DNA of 64,000 bases from Odontocerum albicorne (Eukaryota > Arthropoda > Insecta > Trichoptera > Odontoceridae). The first letter of the stretch is position 1; each line of letters begins with the position of its first letter. Below the pieces are notes generated by a model, which was not told the DNA's origin, searched no databases, and was given only the letters and a program-made list of their open reading frames with translations. Shown here in pieces: positions 1-9,622 of the stretch. The stretch covers positions 35,583,323-35,647,322 of the forward strand of contig OX463842.1 in the NCBI GenBank assembly GCA_949825065.1, in the 5' to 3' direction. Made by a program: the position numbers and the translations under genes.

Positions 1-247
1 GCTTTATTCTCTCGATTGAACGCGAACAGAAGGAGGTGTTGAAAATGCTCACTTTCGTCTACTTGACATTCCATTTTGAAGGCTTGTAATCAAATGATAT
101 AATACATGTAACGTAAAAGCAAACACAATATCTTATAGAACAGAACATTTTCTTTCGAATGGCGTATAACCTTTACCATTTTGTTTTACTTTTGGTGCTC
201 ATTTTTAAATTGGGAAAAAAACGGGCACAACTTATGTTAACACCTAA
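1..247 (-). mobile_element. Right half of a mariner-derived foldback element
   Basis: This is a second copy of the element at 22334-22869, cut off by the left edge of the window. Read on the minus strand it starts with the terminal inverted repeat TTAGGTGTTAACATAAGTTG (ending at 247, followed by TA at 248-249). It then runs through a 5' UTR into an ATG whose product begins MECQVDESEHFQHLLLFAFN. That matches the start of mariner transposases (helix-turn-helix region with the FNRG-type motif). The rest of the transposase is absent from the visible part. Confidence 0.8.
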
Positions 248-1057
248 TATTTATTTGACATACGTTTTAAATAACGTCAAAATTTATAAATACTTGCTTA
301 CGAGTATTAAAGGATATCTCCTAACCACGGAATAGAAAAAGTAATTAAAGCAAATATTTTTTAAGAAAATCAATAACCTCTAAAATAAATTGTGATTTCG
401 TTTCGAACAAATAAATCATTAAACAATGATACAATTCAAATAGAGATACTTCCCCCGTATCAATTTCGCGTACCTTCTTACAAACCAATATCATCTCTGC
501 TCGAATTNNNNNNNNNNNNNNNNNNNNNNNNNNNNNNNNNNNNNNNNNNNNNNNNNNNNNNNNNNNNNNNNNNNNNNNNNNNNNNNNNNNNNNNNNNNNN
601 NNNNNNNNNNNNNNNNNNNNNNNNNNNNNNNNNNNNNNNNNNNNNNNNNNNNNNNNNNNNNNNNNNNNNNNNNNNNNNNNNNNNNNNNNNNNNNNNNNNN
701 NNNNNNNATATATAACGGAGATAACAACGCATGTTTGCTAGATTTATCTCAGCTTACGAATTCACTTTACAATCTTTCTGTCTTTTGACTGTCTCTCATA
801 GCTGAACCGAGTATAAAACAGTACCGAGAATTATCGTCAATAACATGGAGGTGCTAAAAAAATTCAATTCAGGATGCCTACGGCGCTGAAGATTTTTTTA
901 TTGTCGCGTTTGACATATCTCAATTTATGAGTCCTGAAAATTTTAATATTTTATGTTTTGTCTTTTATTATTATTTTTATTCCCAAAACGTCGGCACACT
1001 TTCATTTTTCTTAAAAAATGCTTCTAAAATACAAGATGCTAATCTTATTCTCTATTA
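248..1057. other. No gene seen; contains the assembly gap
   Basis: AT-rich sequence without a recognisable feature apart from the 200-base gap. Apparent reading frames crossing the gap are artefacts of the N run. Confidence 0.6.
508..707. other. Assembly gap (200 N)
   Basis: An uninterrupted run of 200 undetermined bases. The round length suggests a scaffolding gap of arbitrary size. Confidence 0.99.
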
Positions 1058-1208
1058 TAAAGGGTGACCACTGAAATACTGAATGATATAAAACAATTTC
1101 TCGCAGGAGGTTCATCGTCGCCCTGCCAGTGTGCGCAGTAGCTCCATCCTGTTGGAACCATACCTTCTGATTATATTCGACCGCTGGGCGTAAAAAAATT
1201 TCAAGCAT
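1011..1208 (-). pseudogene. Transposase fragment containing the second DDE motif
   Basis: A 65-codon open stretch on the minus strand. Residues near its start read VWFQQDGATAHTGRATMNLL, typical of the second catalytic aspartate region of eukaryotic IS630/Tc1/mariner transposases. The last third, below about 1060, lies outside the element and is unrelated flank. It is not an independent gene. Confidence 0.75.
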
Positions 1209-1644
1209 TGTCCTATATAGCCCCCCCCCCCCCCCCCCCCCCCCCCCCCGTTGATTCTTTCTGGCTGGCCTTCCTCATTTTCAAAGAAAAAGGGCCGATA
1301 ACTCTTTCAAACCATAACATCGCACCAAATAGTGCATTTTTGGGGATGCAATTGATGCTGATGTAATTCCCTGGGATTCTCAGTACCCCAAAATCTGCAG
1401 TTTTGTTTGTTGATGTACCCGTTTAATAAAAATGGGCCTCATCACTCATTATCAAGTTGTTCAAAAAGTTGTTGTTATCTCTGGCTAGGTGTTGAAATCA
1501 AATGGCGTGCTGTATAACCCATAAAATGGTGTGTCCTATGACCTATAAAAAAACCTGTGTACAATATGTAAAAAAACAGAAAAGATTGAAAATGAGCAAG
1601 TTACGACTTTTTTCAAACCCTTCCGTCTTTCAGTGGCCTCCCTG
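1060..1644 (-). mobile_element. Deleted Tc1/mariner-superfamily transposon
   Basis: A 585 bp element bounded by imperfect inverted repeats (left aagggtgaccactgaaa, right end as complement cagggaggccactgaaa) and flanked by TA on both sides (1058-1059 and 1645-1646). The minus strand carries decayed transposase. Around 1435-1445 there is MSDEAHF, which fits the first catalytic Asp. It is followed by a VIGPFFFENEEGQPERI stretch, then WFQQDGATAHTGRA at about 1130-1165, which fits the second catalytic Asp. The N-terminal DNA-binding part and the last catalytic residue are missing. Frameshifts and the poly-C tract interrupt the frame, so the element is dead and non-autonomous. Confidence 0.8.
1221..1249. 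repeat. Poly-C tract, 29 bases
   Basis: Twenty-nine consecutive C residues on the plus strand inside the transposase remnant. Such a run is out of keeping with the AT-rich surroundings. It may be a genuine homopolymer expansion or a sequencing/gap-filling artefact. Confidence 0.95.
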
Positions 1645-1784
1645 TATTTTCCTTTACTAATTTCTCCATCTCCAAATTATTGGAGATATATAAAAAAAAA
1701 TATTTTAAGTTTCGATTTTGATTTTTCTTTTATTAACTTTTAATTTGTAACGTCTAAATCCGCCATTGGCCGAACATATGTTTC

Positions 1785-1885
1785 CTCCTATCTGGTCGGT
1801 TAGAGGAGATTGTCGTCGGTCAGTAAGCCCACAGATTATAAATTGTATGCAATGAAGTACCAAATAAATAAAGAAGGCTTTTTTA
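1785..1885 (+). repeat. Decayed LINE 3' tail
   Basis: The words ctggtcggttagaggagatt and gtcggtcagtaagcccacag, followed by an A-rich end, resemble the 3' end shared by the LINE copies at 4930, 26850, 28035, 35871 and 62298. Only about 100 bp is left. Confidence 0.5.
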
Positions 1886-2836
1886 ATATATTCATCAGTA
1901 ATAATACTTCGAATCTTTCTTAAAACTCTTACTCAATTAATATAAATCAAAACTGTTCAATGCCTAAAATCACAAATTCTCAATACATACCAATTTGTCA
2001 AGAAATCTAATTATTTTATAAGGCAATTAGTCAAATTCAGCCCAACCAAATCGGAGGCATCCAGACTTCCACTTAACTTGCTCCGAAATTAGTTCTAATT
2101 ATGACGAAGAAGGGGAGGGAACGAGGTGACAGAGACGCCATCTTTGGGCAATCTGTCACCTGCCAATAACGGAATATTTGTGGTGAGGTATTATGTGTTT
2201 GTGTATATACAGGGACTATAATTAGCCCAACAATGTCACGTGGTTCTGTGATTATATTAGCATGTTACTAACAATGTGTGTATATCTATAGACTTTACAC
2301 GACAATCAAAATGTTTTGTGTTTAAATTTAATATATTACGTGGTGTGTAGCTTAAGTAATATCACGTGTGTAAGCAAAAGGGCTGATTTTAATAATTATT
2401 TATTTGTACAGTATGCGGTAGATTTCGACCATTAAAATAGTTACAATATTTAAATTTTGAATGCAAAACATCTTAGAATACAAAAATCTAAGTGTTAAAA
2501 AAAGTATGAACAGTAAAACATTAATATGGCTTGTACAAAATGACGAACAAAAATTTGTGCATGTCTGCTACATACCAGTGACATATACAATAATACAAGT
2601 ACACAATAGGTCAAATTCCCGTATCCTGGGAAGTATCCCACACATGCAAATATTCTTTAAAAAAAACAAATAATTTTAAAAAATAAGAATATTTCTACAC
2701 ATACATTGCCAATAGATCTTGGAAAGTTGAGGGAAATAGTCAAGTTTCTACTCGCCGTTGCAACGGATTCATGGATACAATAAATGAGGATTCTCAATAA
2801 GAAAATTTAATTATTATTAATTGAATGAAAATAGCG
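1886..2836. other. No recognisable feature
   Basis: AT-rich. A short imperfect hairpin lies at 2123-2160 (aggtgacag / ctgtcacct). The open stretch at 2461-2673 (70 codons) resembles nothing known to me and has the low complexity expected by chance. Confidence 0.5.
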
Positions 2837-2848
2837 TAATATTCTAAT

Positions 2849-3325
2849 TGTTTTTATCAAACACTGTTTACTCTACTTTATGTAATGGTATAACCCTACC
2901 AGTTTCAAGGGATTCCCCTCATCATCAAGTGTGCACAAACAAGACTGAATTATATTCGAACTGGTTTCGATATACACATTTATAACGGTGAAAAATTTGG
3001 TTGGGGATTGGGGGTGGAGGGACGCAGGAGACAACTTTAGCGAGCAGTAGCGATATCTTGGGAATATATGTGTTTGCCAGATGTTCACCCTGATGCACTG
3101 ACTGGATATTTCTAGAGCCTCTAATCTGTCCAATTTATTTCCGTTACTACTGATATTGTAACAGAATTCAGTCTTGTTTGTGATTCCCTGATGATGGGGG
3201 GGAAAGCCTTGAAACCGGTAGGGTTATACCGTTACATAAAGTGGAATAAGCAGTGTTTGATAAAACAAATTACAATGTCTTTAAACCTCCCACAGTGTTA
3301 ATGCCTTAACTATAAATAATGTATA
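2849..3325. mobile_element. Penelope-like foldback retroelement copy A
   Basis: A 477 bp insertion flanked by a perfect 12 bp duplication TAATATTCTAAT (2837-2848 and 3326-3337). Two inverted arms, about 2850-2955 and 3160-3278, share a terminal unit containing GAAACCGGTAGGGTTATACC and ACATAAAGTGGAATAA. In the right arm CTGATGA (3188-3194) is followed 16 bases later by GAAAC (3211-3215), a hammerhead-like arrangement. The ~200 bp between the arms contains no recognisable reverse transcriptase. A related, shorter element sits at 23086-23281. Long terminal units in inverted orientation, 12 bp duplications and hammerhead-like motifs are known of Penelope-like elements. The family assignment itself is inference. 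Confidence 0.65.
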
Positions 3326-3337
3326 TAATATTCTAAT

Positions 3338-3745
3338 ATTTCAGTACTTTTTTATAACTTGGACACTTGCCAAAGCCACCACAAAACGAATAGAAGTATT
3401 TGAAATGTGGGGCTACAAAATAATGTTCAAGATTTCTTTAGTTGTCACAGGGCGCAGTGTAGATACTCTCAGACGCATGAAAAAAAAAACAATGAAGTAC
3501 TTACTCACATTAAAAGAACAAGATTGGAATACTTTAGGCATCTCATGAGAGGAAACAATAACGAAATCATTATATTGCAGGGGAAGATATAATGATAACG
3601 AAGTGTAAAAAGAAGAAGATACTCATAGTTGATGAACCTAAGAGAGCCGTTCCACTGTAACACGAAGTCATTGTTCAGAGCATCTGCAAACAAAGTTAAA
3701 ATATACATGGTGATTGCAAAACTCCAACGTGGAGAGGAACGTTAA
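3338..3745 (+). pseudogene. LINE reverse transcriptase C-terminal remnant
   Basis: Translation of 3350-3530 gives TWTLAKATTKRIEVFEMW, then LRRMKKKTMKYLLTLKEQDW. This matches the region after the reverse transcriptase core of insect LINEs. Further on, frame-shifted pieces read RLEYFRHLMRGNNNEIIILQ and KVKIYMVIAKLQRG, the usual C-terminal signature of the same ORF2 class. At least two frameshifts or stops are present. It lies directly against the right target duplication of the Penelope-like element. Confidence 0.7.
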
Positions 3746-3865
3746 GTTTTTTTAACGAATCCATTTTAATTTATAATCACATCTTATTACAATGTCGTTT
3801 TAATCTATATTTTGTATCAGAAAAAGCATAACTGGTGGCAGTTATTTTGTAAATAGAAGACTTAT

Positions 3866-3976
3866 TATTCGTTATTGGTATTCTTATATTCTTTATTGGC
3901 ATCCTGTTATTCTTTATTGGCATTCGGTTATTATTTATTGGCATCCTGTTATCATTTATTGGTATCCTGTTATTGG
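3866..3976. repeat. 21 bp tandem repeat, about 5 units
   Basis: The unit ttattctttattggcatcct recurs with a 21 bp period (the TATTGG word at 3873, 3894, 3915, 3936 and 3957). Unit-to-unit divergence is low to moderate. Confidence 0.85.
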
Positions 3977-3989
3977 CTTATTTTTTTCT

Positions 3990-4925
3990 CATAAGTTGAT
4001 GTGGGGTAATTGTGGTGTGATGTGTATTAGTTAACGCCTGTCTCACTTTCTTCCCCTTTCTCTTGTGGGTTCAGTTTATTTGTTTTTGTTGATTACATAT
4101 TTTTGCTAGTGATATTTTGACCATTACGATAAAGCACATTTTTATGATTTACTTTGATTTAGTTATTCTGACAATACAAATAACATGTGTAAGTAATTAA
4201 CCTGTTATTGGTTTCATTGTTTTACATTAATATAAAACTGTCCATATTTATCTACAACGGTTCGTTTAATTGAAAATAAATTTATTGAAAATACTTCGTT
4301 GCATTTAATATAATTTATTGGTAATTATAAGCAGCTTTTTATAAATAAAAAAGGCGTTAAATAATATCGCCCAAAAGATGATATTATTTTACAAAACGGC
4401 TTTACCCAAATAATTTATTTGTTTGATTGTCAATTCCATGGTATGACAATCTACCTCCTCCCCAACAATCCCACTCTTTAAAAGCTATTGGATCACTTAA
4501 GAGAACTTTTTCATGGAATTCGTGTCTTCCATGCGATAGACACGCCCTAGCCAGTAATGTATCTATGGGGTATTTGCTGCCTACGGGTAAATAGTATTTA
4601 ATACATAGCAAGTGTTAAATGGAATACGATTGCCCCATATATCACTCGGATTTTTTTTCTACATTTAATAAATCATATTATATATAATTGCTAACGTTTT
4701 ATGAAACTTAAAAGTCTTGAAAACGGGTTGCGACTGACTCATGACATTGTCACCTAATAATAACGGTCAAGTCATTCATTCTATGTTAAATCGATGTGAA
4801 TACGTTTTGTGTATTTCCGATGAATGTGTTATAAATTATAAAAAGCGTAAATTTATCGGTTGATAAATGTATCTATTATGACAGATTTTTTTGTAAACCA
4901 AATTGTTTTTATGTATATATTTAAA
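3990..4925. other. No recognisable feature
   Basis: AT-rich. The minus-strand open stretch at 4402-4611 (69 codons) shows no family motif and no clear splice sites. Confidence 0.5.
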
Positions 4926-4929
4926 TATT

Positions 4930-5595
4930 TTTATTTTTATTTAACACTTTTATTGCAAATACAATCTGGTGGGATTATGGCCAGCCGGCAATCTCTTCCA
5001 ACCAACCAGACAAAAGTAAATGAAGCAAGTTACGTGGTCGCATGAATCATTCAAATGACTATCCATCCCCACGAAATCCATAAACACATATGTTACGTGA
5101 GCATATGTCCACGAACCCCACAAAGACGCACAATCTCCCGAACATTATTTTTCATATAAAGTGAGATATCATCAAACAAAAGGAAAGGAAGGGATGGTGG
5201 AGTGGAAAGGAAAAGAAAAATCAGGAATGAAACAAGTTATTTTACTGACTAGAGATGAAGAGTTTTTTCAGTCGCTTCTTAAAGCATGCCAAGGACGGAG
5301 CGAGTCTTATATTGGTTTGTAACTGATTCCTGAGTCTCACTGCATGGACAGTAAAGAACGACGTAAAGAAAGAGGAGCGGTGAACTGGAAAGGCCAATAG
5401 ACAATATCTGTTTGAGCATAGCGCTAATCCATGATTGGAAAAACGCTGAAAATTTTCGGCGAGATAAGAGGGGACAGTTAAGGATATTATACAATATATA
5501 CATATACAGTATGTGAACTTGGCGTTTATTTCTAACATTCAACCAGTTCAATGCCTTCTGGTATGAATGTTCTATGATTAACAAATAAATATTTT
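4930..5595 (-). mobile_element. 5'-truncated Jockey/CR1-like LINE, 3' end
   Basis: Minus-strand copy of the LINE family seen five or more times here. From right to left it encodes HSYQKALNWLNVRNKRQ, then (after a frameshift) PVHRSSFFTSFFTVHAVRLR, then LAPSLACFKKRLKKLFISSQ and a stop at about 5242. This is the typical C-terminus of non-LTR retrotransposon ORF2. A ~300 bp 3' UTR follows. It contains a TTGGAAGAGATTGCC-type motif and ends in an A/T-rich tail near 4930. Confidence 0.8.
5242..5584 (-). pseudogene. ORF2 C-terminal fragment of the LINE
   Basis: Ninety-eight codons at 5242-5538 plus an overlapping frame at 5279-5584. Together they cover the C-terminal tail of a non-LTR reverse transcriptase polyprotein, with WNQL-type residues (here RNQLQTNIRLAPSLACFKKR). 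The catalytic domains are gone. A single frameshift near 5500 separates the two parts. Confidence 0.7.
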
Positions 5596-5675
5596 CTTTT
5601 GTATTGTAAAAGTTAAATCTGTAAATAAGAACAGTATTCCATACTTGTTATACGCTTCTTTCAGTAAGAACAATT

Positions 5676-5770
5676 AAAATTTGATGACCTCTGTGGGCCA
5701 GTTGGCAAGACGCCTGTAGCATCCACAGGTGGGTGGAGAATGACTGATGGCAATCTGAAAGAAAGAGGAG
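5676..5770 (+). repeat. tRNA-derived SINE head (family S2), decayed
   Basis: The segment gggccagttggcaagacgcc resembles a tRNA A-box region and aligns with the other S2 copies (consensus tggcctagttggtaagacgc). The body is too diverged to delimit. Confidence 0.45.
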
Positions 5771-5959
5771 CAACACGTCCAAAGTCTCCCCGATATTGAA
5801 ACCAAAAATGAAGACCTTTGGATAAAAAAATAATATCGTGATATTGTGGCGTTTATCTGTTGCACATAGCGGTTCGCACGTGTACAGCGAATATTGCAGT
5901 AAAATTATGGAGAAAACCATCAGTCATAACCGGGGGATTTCAAAATGACATCTTTGTGT

Positions 5960-7760
5960 TTTTCAAATTATTTTTGATGCAGTCTATGACGAACTAGTAA
6001 AAATTTTTAAAACTAATGGCCACTACTATATATGTAGAAGTAGTAAAAACATTTCGAATTATATGATAACGCCATCTGTGGAGTAAGTCAAAGTTTTCAA
6101 ATTTATTTTCAGTGACATCTATGTAGGAATAATCAAAAGAATTAAAAGTAATGACTACTGCCATCTATAGGGCCAACAAAATATCCCATGTCCGTTTCAC
6201 AATATCAAATAAAGGAGTAAATCTACAGTTTCCTAAGAAAGCGGTGCCGTTATGTAGCGGCCGTAACATGACGTCATGCGGCGGACGTAAGAAAACAGCC
6301 GAACCAGATACGTAAACTTAAAAAAAGACGGAAACGGTCAGTGAGCGTATTGCGGTGGAGAATGGACGTGTGCGCAAAGTTAGTTGCGTCGCATCCGCCT
6401 GGCGCACCGCCAGACGGTAGAAAGGAGAACACACAACTGTCAGTTGGAAACATCAAATCTGACAGCTCCGTGATCGAATTTATGAAGTATTAGTTTGGCT
6501 TTTATTTTATTTAAGGAAGAATTAACATTAGGTTCTATTAAATTTGGTTAGAATAATAAATCATAAAAACCCCCAGCAAGGCAGAATACAATCTTATCAA
6601 TTTACAATATACGAGTACATTCCCGATTTTTCAAGTGTAGTCCCGATGTTATTCCACATATTTTGTTTCAACTGGGCTTTTCTATAGTCTTTGCTCTTCA
6701 CATTATATAATGCTTAATTATTTCTTACAAAATCAATCAATATTTCACCATCTTCGCTGGTTGAATTACGTTTGCACTCATTTTTTATTTTAAAACGGTC
6801 ACCGCTACACGGGAAAAAACGTTCCACGACTGTTTGTTCTGCTTTGACGGTCGTCATGCAAATGACGGTATCGCTATTTGACATTACGCTCACAACCAAC
6901 GCTCTTTAGGAAACCAACGCCATCTGGTTTGCATAGACAACGTTTTTTACATAACGGCACCGCTTTCTTAGGAAACCGTAGCTTAAGATGTACCAAAGTC
7001 GAACCGAAACTCCGAGCATACATTTTCAACAGTGCCATCTATAAGTATAAATAACAAGTCAAAGTTTTTGAAATTGTCAATGCCATTTATTTAAAACTAG
7101 TCAAAAAATACTTTTGTCACTGCGATGTAGAACTCGTGGATTTTTTTTAAATATTTACACAAATGCCATTTAAAACCAGTCCTAATTTTTAGAATTATTC
7201 ATCAACGTTTTTTTTGTAGAGTAAATCAAAGTTATTCATGTCATTTTTCATGCCATCTTTGAAAAATAAGTCAAAAGTGTTATTTCATTAAAGGCCACTG
7301 CCATTTACATACAAGTAAAAGTTTTTATTTTTTCAATGGTATCTATAATTTTTTCAAATTTTTTAATACTTTTGGTCACAACCATCTATTCACAATTGAT
7401 TCAAGTTTTTACAATTGTTTTGTCAATAACATCTATGCATAACTAGTTTTGTTTTCCAATTGCCAGTGCCACCTATGGTATGTACAATTTATATATTTTT
7501 TTAATACTCATGTTCACTAACATCAATAAAAAAAATCTCAATTTTTTTCAATTTATTTGTCAATGCCATCTATGAAAAATTTGCCAAGTTTTTCAAATTA
7601 CTTACCACAGCCATCTATGCAGAACATGTAAAAGTTTTCAAATTGTCAATGTCATTTACGGAAAATTAGTAAATTATTTTTATATTGCTTGTCATTTTCG
7701 TATATTTAGATTTTTTTTTAACTTTAGTTGTTTAATTTATGACATCTTTGTATTATAAAA
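5960..7760. repeat. Decayed tandem array, period about 45 bp
   Basis: The motif GCCATCTATG, followed by variants of AGAACTAGTCAAAGTTTTTC, recurs every 41-52 bp. Examples are at 6071, 6114 and 6160, then about 7031 onward, with 7565, 7610 and 7651. Roughly twenty units remain, many with point changes (CCATTTA, ACATCTA, CCACCTA). The array is split by the transposon at 6226-6978. The unit shows no coding potential and behaves like an old minisatellite. Confidence 0.75.
6226..6978. mobile_element. 753 bp inverted-repeat DNA transposon in the tandem array
   Basis: Left end CAGTTTCCTAAGAAAGCGGT continues gccgttatgta. The right end is the complement of CGGTTTCCTAAGAAAGCGGT followed by the same extension, so the ends match for about 32 bp with one difference. 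TA flanks both sides (6224-6225 and 6979-6980). The interior is GC-richer near the left end and shows no transposase; open stretches at 6274-6456 and 6714-6899 are not recognisable. TA duplication and the CAGT start suggest the Tc1/mariner superfamily, but other superfamilies are possible. Confidence 0.75.
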
Positions 7761-7861
7761 CTAGCAAAAGTTCTTATTTGTGAGGTTATAGATTCTGAGT
7801 TTGATTTTCTTTCCGAATGTGCTCAGAGTTCTTGAGATATGATACGATAGGCAATCTCTCG

Positions 7862-8206
7862 TGATCAAGTATGACTGTGTTCTGTACAAGAAGTTACACT
7901 TCTGCAAGTACAGTTATGACAGATCCAACCAAAGTTCCGATGACAAGGAAATCAAAGATCCAAGGGGATCGGCCAGTGAAACCTGCTGTAGTCTTTTGTT
8001 AGGCAAAGATAGTTACATAGTGATATTATAATTTATAATAAACAGCATATAAGCAACAGTAAAACATAAATTCTCACATAAAAAGTTCTATGAATAAAAC
8101 CAGTCCTGAAGTGAATCCGCCAGGAATTTAACCTAGGTCACCCGCTTGTATTGTATTGTATATCATGTTAAACCGTAAAACCATGGCAGCCGACGCGTCT
8201 TGACAC
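7862..8206 (-). mobile_element. tRNA-derived SINE, family S1
   Basis: Minus-strand copy of about 345 bp. The head has A-box-like gtcggctgccatggttttac and B-box-like aggttaaattcctggcggat. The body contains actacagcaggtttcactgg and gttggatctgtcataactgt, and the end region gcagaagtgtaacttcttgt. The same order of blocks occurs at 21300-21610, 48556-48905 and 60149-60485. Confidence 0.7.
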
Positions 8207-8585
8207 AAACCTTGCACTGTATTATACTCATAATTTAGCTATCGTATTTTATTCTGATATTATTTATATATCGCCTTAAGTCTAGAACAATACGCTCATC
8301 ATATATGTTACGTCTAATATATAATGGCAAACTTGAGCCGCCTCAGTCCTATGAATCCAATAGATATTGCTTACTTGGCGTACTGGGTGCTTCCATTTAC
8401 CCACTGGACCGTTAATAATATTGCGAACTGTTGTTTGTTGCATAATGCATGAATTGTTTGCTTCCATATTATACTTGACACTGCATATATATTTTAAAGC
8501 GATAAGAGAGACTATTACTGTTTTAAATTAAAAAATATTCAAATATTTTTTTATATTTACAAGTAATCCATTAATTTGATCTATT
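8207..8585. other. No recognisable feature
   Basis: AT-rich with no motif, repeat or splice-like exon that I can support. Confidence 0.5.
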
Positions 8586-8589
8586 TCTC

Positions 8590-8990
8590 ATGACTGAGAT
8601 CTCAATTCTATCTGTCAAGGACAGCTCTCCATCTCGCCCTACTTGGAGTTTCTCGAAGTGCTACCGTTGCAGATAGCCCTGTTGCATTCCTAGCTTGGCC
8701 ACTCCATCGGTTTCGTGGTCTACCTATGCCTTATCGTCTCTTCAAACTCACCGTTAGCATGAATTTTATCAAATTATCCCCTCCGCTTAGTAATATATGA
8801 CGAACGAATTGGAGTACACGTCGCAAATAAATCGTGGACAGCCTATCCTTAATGCGGATGGATATACGTATTGGCACATTATGCCGTCCAAGATATCCTC
8901 AGCATACATCTCCTGCACCACATCTCGAATGCATTTACCTTTAAGTCTCTCAGTGTCTGGTTCATATAAATATATGGAGAAGATCAAGGA
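8590..8990 (-). pseudogene. LINE ORF2 C-terminal remnant
   Basis: Minus-strand fragments in different frames read RISWTA, then KDRLSTIYLRRVLQFVRHIL, then LSGGDNLIKFMLT, then RNRWSGQARNATGLSATVAL, then RETPSRARWRAVLDR. That order is the usual post-RT C-terminal layout of an insect LINE ORF2. Several frameshifts and stops make it a relic. It belongs to a different LINE family from the one at 4930. Confidence 0.7.
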
Positions 8991-9608
8991 AACTATGAAT
9001 CGTTTTTTGGTTGCTATTGAAATAGTTCAACCCCGTCACATTTGCTACACATTGCCACCGAATTCTTCGTCATCGCAATTCTTCCCTAGGTTCGCAATCT
9101 CCTCATTTATTGTAATATGCAAGATCCAAGATATATAAATTTCTTTGCCCCCTCAAGATCCTGATTAGTTAGCAGTTGATTTTTCTGGTTAGTAATAACA
9201 TTAACAAGGATGATATGTTACGTAGCAACAAGTCCGCCATATTGTACTGCATACAACGAAAGTGTAATCTAACGTCCATTTCAATCGAATAAGATGTTCT
9301 GCAGATCAAATAATGTAAGCGAAATCAAATAATTTTCCGTGATCCCTCAATCTAAGGTGGTGGTATCACGAAATATAAATATTCTTATCTTCTCCCTCGT
9401 ATTTTAGATGAAGATCTTTGATCTGTTACGTCACGAAAATCATTTTTGGGAGATAAATTACTTGCTGTGTCTCCACCATTTAAACGGCCTGGCATGCGAT
9501 GTCCTGCGGTGATCCCATGTTCATATAACAAAAGTAAAAGTAACGCGTTAAACATCCGTGCGGAAGATTTTTGTTTCAAGCCCTGCGCTGTCCTTTGATT
9601 TTGGTTAA
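8991..9608. other. No recognisable feature
   Basis: Includes an 87-codon minus-strand open stretch at 9385-9648 with an unusual leucine run (LLLLLLY). I cannot assign it to a family and its right end runs into the RTE insertion. Confidence 0.45.
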
Positions 9609-9622
9609 ATGTATTCTTTAAA
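9609..9622. repeat. Left target-site duplication of the RTE-like LINE
   Basis: atgtattctttaaa, repeated exactly at 11182-11195. The first three bases on the right could belong to the (TGA)n tail, so the true duplication is 11-14 bp. Confidence 0.85.

Noticed and set aside
392..732. Open frames across the N gap on both strands
   Set aside because: They consist almost wholly of undetermined residues.
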